Origin: Glandiceps talaboti
Lineage: Eukaryota; Hemichordata; Enteropneusta; Spengelidae
Direction of reading: 5' to 3'
Assembly: GCF_964340395.1 (NCBI RefSeq)
Contig: NC_135567.1
Span: 582,383 to 646,382 of the forward strand
Length of the DNA: 64,000 nucleotides
A program made the position numbers and the translations under genes. The notes under the pieces are model-generated. The model was given only the letters and a program-made list of their open reading frames with translations, had not been told where the DNA came from and made no database searches. Within the stretch, counting starts at the first letter, position 1, and every line of letters begins with the position of its first letter. Shown piece after piece: positions 27,758 to 37,544 of the stretch.

Positions 27758-28126
27758 CTGGAAAGAGGTCCATACGTTGTATCATACCTCCATCCTGGAA
27801 AGAGGTCCATACATTGTATAATACCTCCATCCTGGAAAGAGGTCCATACATTGTATAATACCTCCACCCTGGAAAGAGGTCCATACATTGTATAATACCT
27901 CCATCCTGGAAAGAGGTCCATACGTTGTATCATACCTCCATCCTGGAAAGAGGTCCATACATTGTATAATACCTCCATCCTGGAAAGAGGTCCATACATT
28001 GTATAATACCTCCACCCTGGAAAGAGGTCCATACATTGTATAATACCTCCATCCTGGAAAGAGGTCCATACATTGTATAATACCTCCATCCTGGAAAGAG
28101 GTCCATACATTGTATAATACCTCCAT
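27758..28126 (-). repeat. 37-bp array built from the exon B splice acceptor, 10 copies
   Basis: CCTGG starts at 27757 and recurs every 37 bp to 28090. On the minus strand each unit carries GTATGGACCTCTTTCCAGG, the same polypyrimidine-CAG-G as the real acceptor of exon B (CCTCTTTCCAG before GTATGGATC). The unit therefore includes the acceptor and a copy of the first exon bases (GTATGGA). The copies lie directly upstream of the true acceptor, so the intron ends with about ten tandem acceptor-like sites. C/T variants (ACGTTG or ACATTG; CACCC or CATCC) mark units. Confidence 0.92.
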
Positions 28127-28489
28127 CATTGGTATATCAGATATGTGTATCATTGTATCTGATTTACCATACTGAAAGATCGAACAATAAATGAAATCCA
28201 ATTTAGGTATTCACTGCGAGATTTGTTCATAACATCACTCTGTAGAGTTAAAGGTAGATGTTTCATTGTTTGTTGTAAAAATTCTGTCTTCGTATTATAT
28301 TTGTATCATTTTTCTGACATTTAGATGGTAAGGAATATATAATAATACATAATCTATATCAACTGGAAATAGTACTATTTTTTATAATCATCTTTTACTT
28401 TCATTTTTTGATCTTCGACATCACAAGACCAAGCTGAGTACCTAAATTGTAGATTTCAATCATTGTTGTGACATAATGTACAAACATAC
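28127..28489. other. AT-rich intron between alternative exons A and B
   Basis: About 360 bp of single-copy, AT-rich sequence between the 37-bp array and exon A. No coding segment or element is recognised. With the array it makes the A-B spacing 732 bp. Confidence 0.7.
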
Positions 28490-28571
28490 CTGCTGCAGAT
28501 CAAATTCCGTGTTCATTTGTATGGTGACTGCCGTCAGAATTCGAGAGAAGGTGAACGAACCGCTTCCATAC
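28490..28571 (-). CDS. M1 aminopeptidase, alternative penultimate exon A
   Basis: The acceptor is CCCATATAAG before GTATGGAAG and the donor CAGCAG before GTATGTTTG. It is 82 bp long with the same phases as exon B. It encodes YGSGSFTFSRILTAVTIQ then MNTEFDLQQ, closer to the usual family wording (GSFTFS, DLQQ) than exon B. The immediate acceptor is weak (AAG, no pyrimidine run). A good branch-point-like AATAACTAAC lies about 18 bp upstream and a (CT)n tract, (GA)n on the plus strand at about 28610-28631, lies some 40 bp upstream. Such spacing fits regulated inclusion, but this is inference. Confidence 0.9.
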
Positions 28572-28956
28572 CTTATATGGGCATTGTTAGTTATTACGTC
28601 ATACAGGCATGAGAGAGAGAGAGAGAGAGAAAATAGACAGCCAATCAGCCACTGTGTTTAGTAATACATGCATACATATTTACATATAAAATAAATGCCA
28701 GGTATTGGTGATGTGTTGATAATGTAAACATTATTTGATGATGTTGACATTCGTTTGGTGAAGTGAAGTACAGTATCATTATTTGATGACGTATCGTCAT
28801 TTGATAGCGTGACGTTGAATCACTTGTCGACGTCATCACCCACATTCATGTCATTGCCTTCTGTATTTATGAAGTTCAATAGTACCATTATTTATAGAAG
28901 TAAAATCAAGAAACCTGACACAAAATGTCGTCTGATTTGACAAATAGGTTACTGTA
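28572..28956. other. Intron, mostly single-copy
   Basis: Intronic sequence upstream of exon A. It holds the (GA)n tract at about 28610-28631 and scattered ATTTGATGA/GACGTCA-like words (28726-28835), but no gene or clear element. Confidence 0.6.
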
Positions 28957-29041
28957 ACATTGCTACATTTTATCGTCTTGCTCGGTAAATATCTCTGATG
29001 GTAAGATTTTTGTTGAGTCAGACGATAAATTGTAGCAGTGT
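28957..29041. repeat. Imperfect hairpin (foldback), 27-bp arms
   Basis: Arm 28957-28983 (ACATTGCTAC then ATTTTATCGTC) pairs with arm 29015-29041 (GACGATAAAT then TGTAGCAGTGT) with about four mismatches and a loop of about 31 bp. It could be a MITE remnant or a stem in the intron RNA. No target-site duplication was identified. Confidence 0.6.
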
Positions 29042-29240
29042 TCAGTATGATTCTTGTCGATCAAGGTTTTGTCATTTTACTTGTAATGAAGGAATGGACG
29101 ATCAAAGTCAAAAAACGACATGATATCACAATGTAGCAAAAATGCAAAAAGTGGAAAATATATTTATGTATAATGTAATGTAATGTAACGTAACAAAACT
29201 ACTATAGTTAGAATAGTAAGCGATAACTACTAGCAATGGG

Positions 29241-29465
29241 CCAAGGTAAACCATGCAATGACTGGTTACCAAGGTAAATCATGCGATGACGGGTTACCAA
29301 GGTACACCATGCAATGACGGGTAGCCAAGGTAAATCAAGCGATGACGGGTTACCAAGGTAAATCATGCGATGACTGGTTACCAAGGTAAATCATTCAATG
29401 ATGGGTTACCAAAGTGAACCATTCAATGACGGGTTACCAACTTGAAGGTAAATCATGCAATGAAG
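29241..29465. repeat. 28-bp degenerate minisatellite, about 8 copies
   Basis: The unit reads CCAAGGTAAATCATGCGATG then ACGGGTTA. Copies differ at several positions (GACTGG, GACGGG, GATGGG) and the last is interrupted by CAACTTGAAGG. It is an older, more diverged array than its neighbours, within the same intron. Confidence 0.9.
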
Positions 29466-29576
29466 GTTCCTAGCATTAACTGGCTGTTTTGTGTCTTTAT
29501 TGCAGATGAAAAAAATACCACTACTACAACATACAACACACATTATTATAAACAGCATACAGTTTTTATGGATGAA

Positions 29577-30368
29577 CCAAAATGGCCAATTTATGGACTG
29601 TCAGTATCTTTGACCTGACTTTGGTTTGATGGATAGGCCAAAATGGCCAATTTATGGACTGTCAGTATCTTTGACCTGACTTTGATTTGATGGATAGGCC
29701 AAAATGGCCAATTTATGGACTGTCAGTATCTTTGACCTGACTTTGATTTGATGGATAGACCAAAATGGCCAATTTATGGACTGTCAGTATCTTTGACCTG
29801 ACTTTGATTTGATGGATAGACCAAAATGGCCAATTTATGGACTGTCAGTATCTTTGACCTGACTTTGGTTTGATGGATAGGCCAAAATGGCCAATTTATG
29901 GACTGTCAGTATCTTTGACCTGACTTTGGTTTGATGGATAGACCAAAATGGCCAATTTATGGACTGTCAGTATCTTTGACCTGACTTTGATTTGATGGAT
30001 AGGCCAAAATGGCCAATTTATGGACTGTCAGTATCTTTGACCTGACTTTGATTTGATGGATAGGCCAAAATGGCCAATTTATGGACTGTCAGTATCTTTG
30101 ACCTGACTTTGATTTGATGGATAGACCAAAATGGCCAATTTATGGACTGTCAGTATCTTTGACCTGACTTTGGTTTGATGGATAGGCCAAAATGGCCAAT
30201 TTATGGACTGTCAGTATCTTTGACCTGACTTTGGTTTGATGGATAGACCAAAATGGCCAATTTATGGACTGTCAGTATCCTTGACCTGACTTTGGTTTGA
30301 TGGATAGGCCAAAATGGCCAATTTATGGACTGTCAGTATCTTTGACCTGACTTTGGTTTGATGGATTA
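29577..30368. repeat. 61-bp minisatellite, 13 copies
   Basis: CCAAAATGGCC recurs every 61 bp from 29577 to 30309. The unit continues AATTTATGGACTGTCAGTAT then CTTTGACCTGACTTTGRTTT and GATGGATAGR. Variation is almost confined to two A/G positions (TTTGRTTT and ATAGRCC). Units with GGCC contain a perfect small hairpin, GGCCA-AAA-TGGCC. The array is intronic to the aminopeptidase gene. Confidence 0.95.
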
Positions 30369-30867
30369 TTTCATCAGGCTAATCTAAATCCAATGACCTG
30401 GCCATCTCCCTGTACAACCCAAACAGACTGACATCCCCTATCTATCTATTCATTCAGTCATTCATTCATTTCTATATGATCGACCTCTCCTCCCCACCCC
30501 TCCCCTGTCAGATCTTTCACAAGCTAAGTAAACCATTGTGACTCATAGAGTTGTCTGCTTGACTATGTGTTGAATATTAAATATTTTACAAGAAAGCACC
30601 CTCATGTAACAATCAGTATTCGGAGATGACTAAGTCCCCACAATGAAGGCCATGGTAGTGTGATGTATTAAATTGTATGAAACACTTTTACCATGTAAAT
30701 TCATAGTTTGCATAAAGAGCAATGTAAAAGTTTAGACCAATTGTAAAATTATTATTGCTCAGTGTATATTTGTGGTGTGACTAGGTAAAACTTGAACAGG
30801 CTTTCAACGAAATGTCGAATTGTCCACAGAATGTCATATTAAAGCATTGAGCCAGTAGTGTCAGAGA

Positions 30868-30869
<2 letters not shown>
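30369..30869. other. Single-copy intron sequence
   Basis: About 500 bp of unremarkable intron with a short (CATT)n stretch near 30450. No coding exon with flanking splice sites was found. Confidence 0.6.
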
Positions 30870-30919
<50 letters not shown>

Positions 30920-30944
30920 ACACACACACTCACACACACACACA

Positions 30945-30989
<45 letters not shown>

Positions 30990-31004
30990 ACACACACACA
31001 CACT

Positions 31005-31061
<57 letters not shown>
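30870..31061. repeat. (CA)n microsatellite
   Basis: About 190 bp of CA dinucleotides with sporadic CACTCACA and one CAGACA interruption. The apparent Thr-His reading frame is an artefact. Confidence 0.97.
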
Positions 31062-31064
<3 letters not shown>

Positions 31065-31439
31065 TGCTTTGCGATGGTCAGACTCATCCTTATTACACAG
31101 GTTAAGTTGTGCAAAAAACGTTTTGAACCATCACACCAATGTCAATGGGTTGTACTCTTGTGAGGTTTTTACAGCAATTTTGTTTTGGCATGTGATAATG
31201 TGTATTGCTTTTGATATTGACCGCTTGTACTCTGTACTCTGATTCCTGTCTTTATTGTGTTATATGACTCCAGTTAGGCTATGTTTAGGCCAGTTGCCGT
31301 AAGAAGTTTGTATTGGTATTTGTATCGATTATGTAATTGACCACTTTGTTTAAAATAACACTGTCATGTGTATGCGATAGTTCATTAGTCTTGTCTTAGA
31401 ACTGAACCAAGTCAGTTCACATATGACTGAATAATGGCT
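31062..31439. other. Single-copy intron sequence
   Basis: Intronic sequence between the (CA)n tract and a dispersed repeat; no coding segment or RNA gene recognised. Confidence 0.55.
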
Positions 31440-31665
31440 CATGACAAATTAACAAATCAAAATGGCTCTATGTCGGCTAAATTGCATCATATCCCAAAGC
31501 AAATTGACGTGCATATGTAGGTCATAATTCATTAGCCATTTACTAAGTTTGAAAGAAATCGGTGAATGAATGTCTAGGAAATGGCTACGGACGCACGGAC
31601 GGAAGGGGCCCAATCTATAAGCCCCGTCCCGCACTACGTCCAGTTGGGGCTAATTATCAACTAAT
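31440..31665. mobile_element. Dispersed short repeat remnant (SINE/MITE-like)
   Basis: The string AAGTTTGAAAGAAATCGGTG, then AATGAATGTCTAGGAAATGG and CTACGGACGCACGGACGG, ends in a small foldback (TAAGCCCCG...AGTTGGGGCTAA). From memory, ACGGACGGACGG next to an AGCCCC/GGGGCT hairpin resembles a dispersed short repeat seen in many marine invertebrate genomes. I cannot name the family. Minus-strand frames over it are artefacts. Confidence 0.5.
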
Positions 31666-31689
31666 CTATATACACCGAGTTCAAATAAT

Positions 31690-32198
31690 TAAAAGAATTT
31701 AGCTTTAGTAGTATTATGATAGCAAAAATAGCAAGGGGGGTAATACTTCGAAATGCTGATAAGTCTTTTACCTGGAAAGGGGGAGAGGAGGGGTGTGTTT
31801 ACTGGAAGGTTGCCAGAGCATTTTAGACAATAATTTTATAGCTTCGGAAAGCTTAATTTTACGTGCATGATTTTTATGTTACAGATTTACATGACAAATA
31901 CAGTAACTAGTATGGTAGAAATATATGTATATGTAGTTAAGCAAGGTTTCAACATAATTATACTTGGTGAAGTAAAGAACATCAAGTTGGAAAAACTTGC
32001 ACAGTAAAGAGCCATTGTAGGAATGATTGACTCTTCTATTACCAAGTGCCCCTTGACCCCAATTCAATATTTTCAAACAAGATGACCCACACCTACTTCC
32101 AGTTACAAAAACATGACCCCCTTCCCCTATCCACCAACCCCCTATCCGCCAATCACCTATCCATCAACACCCTGGGCTGAAGAAAATGACGAGTCCGT
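31690..32198 (-). mobile_element. Degraded third copy of the TIR transposon family
   Basis: The right end GCTGAAGAAAATGACGAGTC (ending about 32198) matches the right terminus GCTGAAGAAACTGACCGGTC of the element at 38969-40992. Before it come the same kinds of blocks: TATCCACCAA with poly-C tracts, AACTAGTATGGTAG, and TTAGACAATAATTT upstream. It is in the same orientation as the 41-kb copy and heavily diverged. The left end is not recognisable. Confidence 0.6.
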
Positions 32199-32249
32199 TA
32201 TGTATGTAAAGATTTAACAAAAATTTGTCAACACACATTCCATACATAC

Positions 32250-32266
32250 ATGCATGCATGCATGCA

Positions 32267-32334
<68 letters not shown>

Positions 32335-32466
32335 GACAGACAGACAGACATGCATGCATGCATGCATGCATGCATGCATGCATGCATGCATACATACATA
32401 CATACATACATACATACATACATACATACATACATACATACATACATACATACATACATACATACA
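32250..32466. repeat. Compound microsatellite: CATG/CACG, CA, CAGA, CATG, CATA
   Basis: In order: (CATG)n, (CACG)n, (CA)n, (CAGA)n, (CATG)n and (CATA)n. The tract ends 16 bp before the low end of exon 32482-32622, so on the transcript (UAUG)n begins almost directly after the splice donor. Reading frames of Met-Tyr-Val-Cys type on both strands are artefacts. Confidence 0.97.
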
Positions 32467-32481
32467 ATGAATGCAACTTAC

Positions 32482-32622
32482 ATATCAAACAAATCATCAT
32501 ATCGAGCTCTAAAGAAATCCCAAGCCAGAGCTCGTCCAACATAGTTAGCAGCAATATATCTTATAGTGTATGAGGCGTCCTGTTTCTTGATCTTGTCACC
32601 ATCCATAGAATACTCCAAGTAT
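32482..32622 (-). CDS. M1 aminopeptidase, ERAP1_C exon (residues ~322-369)
   Basis: The acceptor TTATTTTAAAAG precedes ATACTTGG and the donor is GATAT before GTAAGT. The exon is 141 bp, entering after two bases (AG+A = Arg) and leaving two (AT). It encodes RYLEYSMDGDKIKKQD, then a stretch ending YVGRALAWDFFRARYD. These are hallmark words of the M1 C-terminal helical domain (RYLxY...IRKQD; NxxGxxLAWDFxRxxWD). The two-base exit is completed by G of exon A or B to Met. Compound microsatellite lies just downstream and (ATGT)n just upstream. Confidence 0.95.
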
Positions 32623-32650
32623 CTTTTAAAATAAACACCATTACCAGTTA

Positions 32651-32765
32651 CTATGTATGTATGTATGTATGTATGCATGTATGTATGTATGTATGCATGT
32701 ATGCATGTATGCATGCATGTATGTATGTATGTATGTATGTATGTATGTATGTGTATGTATGTATT
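32651..32765. repeat. (ATGT)n microsatellite with ATGC interruptions
   Basis: About 115 bp of ATGT tetranucleotides with interspersed ATGC. It begins about 28 bp upstream (transcript sense) of the acceptor of exon 32482-32622, reading (ACAT)n there. Confidence 0.95.
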
Positions 32766-32776
32766 ATTTAAACAAT

Positions 32777-33035
32777 AATGTACGCCCTCCCAGCCCATAA
32801 TGGACGAAAGCAAACTTTGAACGACATAATGGGCGAGGCGACAGCCGAGCCCATTATGGAGTGCAAAGTTTGCTTGACTGGGAGGGCGTACATTTTTGTT
32901 TTTATTTTATAGTTTTGCCAATTCCAGTGAATTTGTAGACCGAGAAACGCAAAACAACGTATAATATACACAGCGCTGAACATCGTCTGCCATGTTCGGC
33001 CCGGAAGCTGAATACTAATCATAGCAACACACGTA

Positions 33036-33095
<60 letters not shown>

Positions 33096-33377
33096 CACTT
33101 CAATGAACTGCTGTGAACACAAATTTGTTTCATGAATGCGTTGTATTTTTAAACAGTAGAAATTACAATCATAAGTAACAACATAGATTTTTTTTAAATA
33201 CCTAGTCGTATGAAGAAACAGAACAAATCTCATCTCATTTAAATACGGACTTAAGCTTGTATTGTTATGCTCATTCCGGGGCCGCGATGCCCAATGCGAT
33301 GCGATGCTGTACATTATCAGTAATAATGTACAGCGATGACGTCACAAAATTCACTGGAATTGGTAATGCTATAATAT
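32777..33377. mobile_element. Nested foldback/MITE-like elements
   Basis: A perfect 17-bp inverted repeat, AATGTACGCCCTCCCAG (32777-32793) and its complement (32878-32894), encloses two more: AGCAAACTTTG (32809) with its complement (32864), and CATAATGGGC (32825) with its complement (32849). A second inverted pair, CCAATTCCAGTGAATTT (from 32928) and its complement (33347-33363), extends imperfectly outward to about 32914 and 33377. A perfect GCTGTACATTAT hairpin sits near 33306-33334 and a (CA)n tract at about 33039-33085. Best read as one or two MITEs inserted 20-150 bp from exons. Confidence 0.65.
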
Positions 33378-33395
33378 AATAGCTAACAAACTGAC

Positions 33396-33563
33396 CTGCT
33401 TAGAATCCAGGGTTCATTACTACATGCCATTGCTGATTGTAGTCTGGATTTCTCTCCTGAGTCACTTTCCTGTTGGTATTTACTCCACATAAAGTCCCAT
33501 TCTTCTACACCACCATGACGTATACCATTGCAGTAGACAAGCGATTTTAAGTTAGCTGAGATT
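33396..33563 (-). CDS. M1 aminopeptidase, ERAP1_C exon (residues ~266-322)
   Basis: The acceptor used is ATTCAG before AATCTCAGC. The nearer ATCTCAG would put TAA straight into frame, so it is rejected. The donor is AGCAG before GTCAGT, slightly off consensus. Length is 168 bp, entering after AA and leaving AG. It encodes ISANLKS, then VYCNGIRHGGVEEWDFMW and ACSNEPWILS. These match the highly conserved M1 words (L(R/K)xxVYCxGIxxGxxxEWDFxW and LACSxxPWxL). No frameshift or lost residue is evident. Confidence 0.95.
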
Positions 33564-33794
33564 CTGAATTCAGATAGAATTCAAAAGTTAGTATTATGAA
33601 TACACTTACTGTAATTATGTAAGACAAAGAAAAGAGTCATTGTTTGACTAATATAATACAGGTAAGTCAACCAATATACTTTGGATTGACAAATGCCATA
33701 ATAAGATTTAAGATTTTGTGAACAACAAACCTATATCAAAACCTAGTCCTTACTTTTTTATCGAGGTTAAAGGTCAACTCTATAATATCATTAG

Positions 33795-36700
33795 CAGTTA
33801 TAGAAGGGTGGAATTGTTGGTATACTGACGAGCAAACGTCACATAATAGTTATACAGTTATAGAATGGTGTAAGTGTTGGTATATTGACTAGCAAACGTC
33901 ACATAATAGTCAGTTATTAAGTTATAGAATGGGGGAAGTGTTGGTATATTGACTAGCAAACGTCACATAATAGTCAGTTATTAAGTTATAGAATGGTGGA
34001 AGTGTTGGTATATTGACTAGCAAACGTCACATAATAGTCAGTTATTAAGTTATAGAATGGTGGAAGTGTTGGTATATTGACTAGCAAACGTCACATAATA
34101 GTCAGTTATAAAGTTATAAAATGGTGGAAGTGTTGGTATATTGACTAGCAAACGTCACATAATAGTCAGTTATAAAGTTATAGAATGGTGGAAGTGTTGG
34201 TATATTGACTAGCAAACGTCACCTAATAGTCAGTTATTAAGTTATAGAAGGGTGGAAGTGTTGGTATATTGACTAGCAAACGTCACATAATAGTCAGTTA
34301 TTAAGTTATAGAAAGGTGGAAGTGTTGGTATATTGACTAGCAAACGTCACATAATAGTCAGTTATTAAGTTATAGAAAGGTGGAAGTGTTGGTATATTGA
34401 CTAGCAAACGTCACATAATAGTCAGTTATTAAGTTATAGAATGGTGGAAGTGTTGGTATATTGACTAGCAAACGTCACATAATAGTCAGTTATTAAGTTA
34501 TAAAATGGTGGAAGTGTTGGTATATTGACTAGCAAACGTCACATAATAGTCAGTTATAAAGTTATAGAAGGGTGGAAGTGTTGGTATATTGACTAGCAAA
34601 CGTTACATAATAGTCAGTTATTAAGTTATAGAATGGTGTAAGTGTTGGTATATTGACTAGTAAACGTCACATAATAGTCAGTTATAAAGTTATAGAATGG
34701 TGGAAGTGTTGGTATATTGACTAGCAAACGTCACATAATAGTCAGTTATTAAGTTATAGAATGGTGGAAGTGTTGGTATATTGACTAGCAAACGTCACCT
34801 AATAGTCAGTTATTAAGTTATAGAATGGTGGAAGTGTTGGTATATTGACTAGCAAACGTCACCTAATAGTCAGTTATTAAGTTATAGAATGGTGTAAGTG
34901 TTGGTATATTGACTAGTAAACGTCACATAATAGTCAGTTATTAAGTTATAGAATGGTGGAAGTGTCAACTTGGTATATTGACTAGCAAACGTCACATAAT
35001 AGTCAGTTATAAAGTTATAGAATGGTGTAAGTGTTGGTATATTGACTAGCAAACGTCACATAATAGTCAGTTATAAAGTTATAGAATGGTGGAAGTGTTG
35101 GTATATTGACTAGCAAACGTCACCTAATAGTCAGTTATTAAGTTATAGAATGGTGGAAGTGTTGGTATATTGACTAGCAAACGTCACATAATAGTCAGTT
35201 ATAAAGTTATAGAAGGGTGGAAGTGTTGGTATATTGACTAGCAAACGTCACATAATAGTCAGTTATTAAGTTATAGAAGGGTGGAAGTGTTGGTATATTG
35301 ACTAGCAAACGTCACATAATAGTCAGTTATAAAGTTATAGAATGGTGGAAGTGTTGGTATATTGACTAGCAAACGTCACATAATAGTCAGTTATTAAGTT
35401 ATAGAATGGTGGAAGTGTTGGTATATTGACTAGCAAACGTCACCTAATAGTCAGTTATAAAGTTATAGAATGGTGGAAGTGTTGGTATATTGACTAGCAA
35501 ACGTCACCTAATAGTCAGTTATAAAGTTATAGAATGGTGGAAGTGTTGGTATATTGACTAGCAAACGTCACATAATAGTCAGTTATTAAGTTATAGAAGG
35601 GTGGAAGTGTTGGTATATTGACTAGCAAACGTCACATAATAGTCAGTTATTAAGTTATAAAATGGTGGAAGTGTTGGTATATTGACTAGCAAACGTCACA
35701 TAATATTCAGTTATTAAGTTATAAAATGGTGGAAGTGTTGGTATATTGACTAGCAAACGTCACATAATAGTCAGTTATTAAGTTATAAAATGGTGGAAGT
35801 GTTGGTATATTGACTAGCAAACGTCACCTAATAGTCAGTTATTAAGTTATAAAATGGTGGAAGTGTTGGTATATTGACTAGCAAACGTCACCTAATAGTC
35901 AGTTATTAAGTTATAGAATGGTGGAAGTGTTGGTATATTGACTAGCAAACGTCACATAATAGTCAGTTATTAAGTTATAAAATGGTGGAAGTGTTGGTAT
36001 ATTGATTAGCAAACGTCACCTAATAGTCAGTTATTAAGTTATAGAATGGTGGAAGTGTTGGTATATTGACTAGTAAACATCACATAATAGTCAGTTATTA
36101 AGTTATAGAATGGTGGAAGTGTTGGTATATTGACTAGCAAACGTCACATAATAGTCAGTTATAAAGTTATAGAATGGTGGAAGTGTTGGTATATATTGAC
36201 TAGCAAACGTCACATAATAGTCAGTTATAAAGTTATAGAATGGTGGAAGTGTTGGTATATTGACTAGCAAACGTCACATAATAGTCAGTTATAAAGTTAT
36301 AGAAGGGTGGAAGTGTTGGTATATTGACTAGCAAACGTCACCTAATAGTCAGTTATTAAGTTATAAAATGGTGGAAGTGTTGGTATATTGACTAGCAAAC
36401 GTCACATAATAGTCAGTTATTAAGTTATAGAAGGGTGGAAGTGTTGGTATATTGACTAGTAAACGTCACATAATAGTCAGTTATAAAGTTATAAAATGGT
36501 GGAAGTGTTGGTATATTGGCTAGCAAACGTCACATAATAGTCAGTTATTAAGTTATAGAATGGTGGAAGTGTTGGTATATTGACTAGCAAACGTCACATA
36601 ATAGTCAGTTATAAAGTTATAGAATGGTGGAAGTGTTGGTATATTGACTAGCAAACGTCACATAATAGTCAGTTATAAAGTTATAGAATGGTGGAAGTGT

Positions 36701-36925
36701 TGGTATATTGACTAGCAAACGTCACCTAATAGTCAGTTATTAAGTTATAGAATGGTGGAAGTGTTGGTATATTGACTAGCAAACGTCACATAATAGTCAG
36801 TTATTAAGTTATAGAATGGTGGAAGTGTTGGTATATTGACTAGCAAACGTCACATAATAGTCAGTTATTAAGTTATAGAATGGTGGAAGTGTTGGTATAT
36901 TGACTAGCAAACGTCACATAATAGT
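33795..36925. repeat. 64-bp minisatellite, about 49 copies
   Basis: The unit is ATTAAGTTATAGAATGGTGG, AAGTGTTGGTATATTGACTA, GCAAACGTCACATAATAGTC, AGTT. The first unit boundary is 60 bp (33840-33900); then 47 steps give 3015 = 47 x 64 + 7, explained by two insertions (GTGTCAACTTGG near 34965, TATATATTG near 36192). Variable positions are mostly ATTAAG/ATAAAG, AGAATGG/AAAATGG/AGAAGGG and CACATAA/CACCTAA. It fills most of the intron between exons 33396-33563 and 37093-37203 and ends at CATAATAGCTTC. Confidence 0.96.
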
Positions 36926-37092
36926 CATAATAGCTTCTACAATATTTAAGAATGCCAAATACAGCCTTTAGTATTTTGCCTGCATTTTTTCAGCCTCATT
37001 CAAAGATGATTTAGATACATGTACACAATACAATTGCTTTGATATGATGGCAATGGGTGTTTATCAAGATATTAACAACATACAACACTTAC

Positions 37093-37203
37093 TTGTTTAT
37101 ACCAGGATTTTCCATCCATTCTTTGAACTGCTTCTTAGCTTCATTGATGCAGTCCTGGTTACCATAGCGACAAGCAGTACTTAGAATGTTCTCACGATGG
37201 AAG
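37093..37203 (-). CDS. M1 aminopeptidase, ERAP1_C exon (residues ~229-266)
   Basis: The acceptor CCACTATAG precedes CTTCCATCG and the donor is AACAA before GTAAGT. The exon is 111 bp, completing the His codon CA+C and leaving AA. It encodes FHRENILSTACRYGNQDC, then INEAKKQFKEWMENP. This matches the M1 pattern (R..VL..AC..G...C...A...F..WM..P). The next-exon split codon gives Lys. The neighbouring upstream intron sequence is a degenerate repeat with CRE-like words. Confidence 0.95.
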
Positions 37204-37520
37204 CTATAGTGGTATGATACAATGAACTGTGTTACGTCATTGTCATAAAATAATACAATAATACAATGAACTATTGTCATAAAATGATATGATACAATGA
37301 ACTGTATTATGTCATTGTCGTAAAATAATGTAATAATACAATGAACTATTGTAATAAAATAATATGATACAATGAACTGTATTATGTCATTGTCGTAAAC
37401 TAATACAATAATACAATGAACTGTTGTCATGACATTATAAAAAGATAGAATGAACTACATGACGTCATTGTCACAATATAAAATACTGTCATACAATAAA
37501 CCATTACGTCATTGTCGTAG
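37204..37520. repeat. Degenerate 75-80-bp repeat next to exon 37093-37203, about 4 copies
   Basis: ATGATACAATGAACTGTRTT then AYGTCATTGTCRTAAAAT and ATACAATGAACTATTGTC recur with a spacing of 75-80 bp, the later copies shorter and more diverged. It begins at the splice acceptor itself, but I find no exon sequence inside the units, unlike the 37-bp and 74-bp arrays. Confidence 0.7.
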
Positions 37521-37544
37521 AATAATAATGGCAGGAGACATCAA

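Noticed and set aside
27628-28201. Minus-strand frames with repeated MYGPLSRMEVLYN-like peptide
   Set aside because: They read the 37-bp acceptor array as protein; the unit is not a multiple of 3 and the true exon B starts at its edge.
30858-31163. His-Thr-rich, Cys-Val-rich and similar frames over (CA)n, (CATA)n, (TCTG)n tracts (also 32164-32573, 33015-33133, 50023-50479, 63185-63987)
   Set aside because: Simple-sequence translation artefacts present in several frames on both strands.
33795-36925. Whether the 64-bp array is also derived from a neighbouring exon boundary
   Set aside because: I compared it by eye with exons 33396-33563 and 37093-37203 and found no shared stretch; it starts about 230 bp from the nearer exon.
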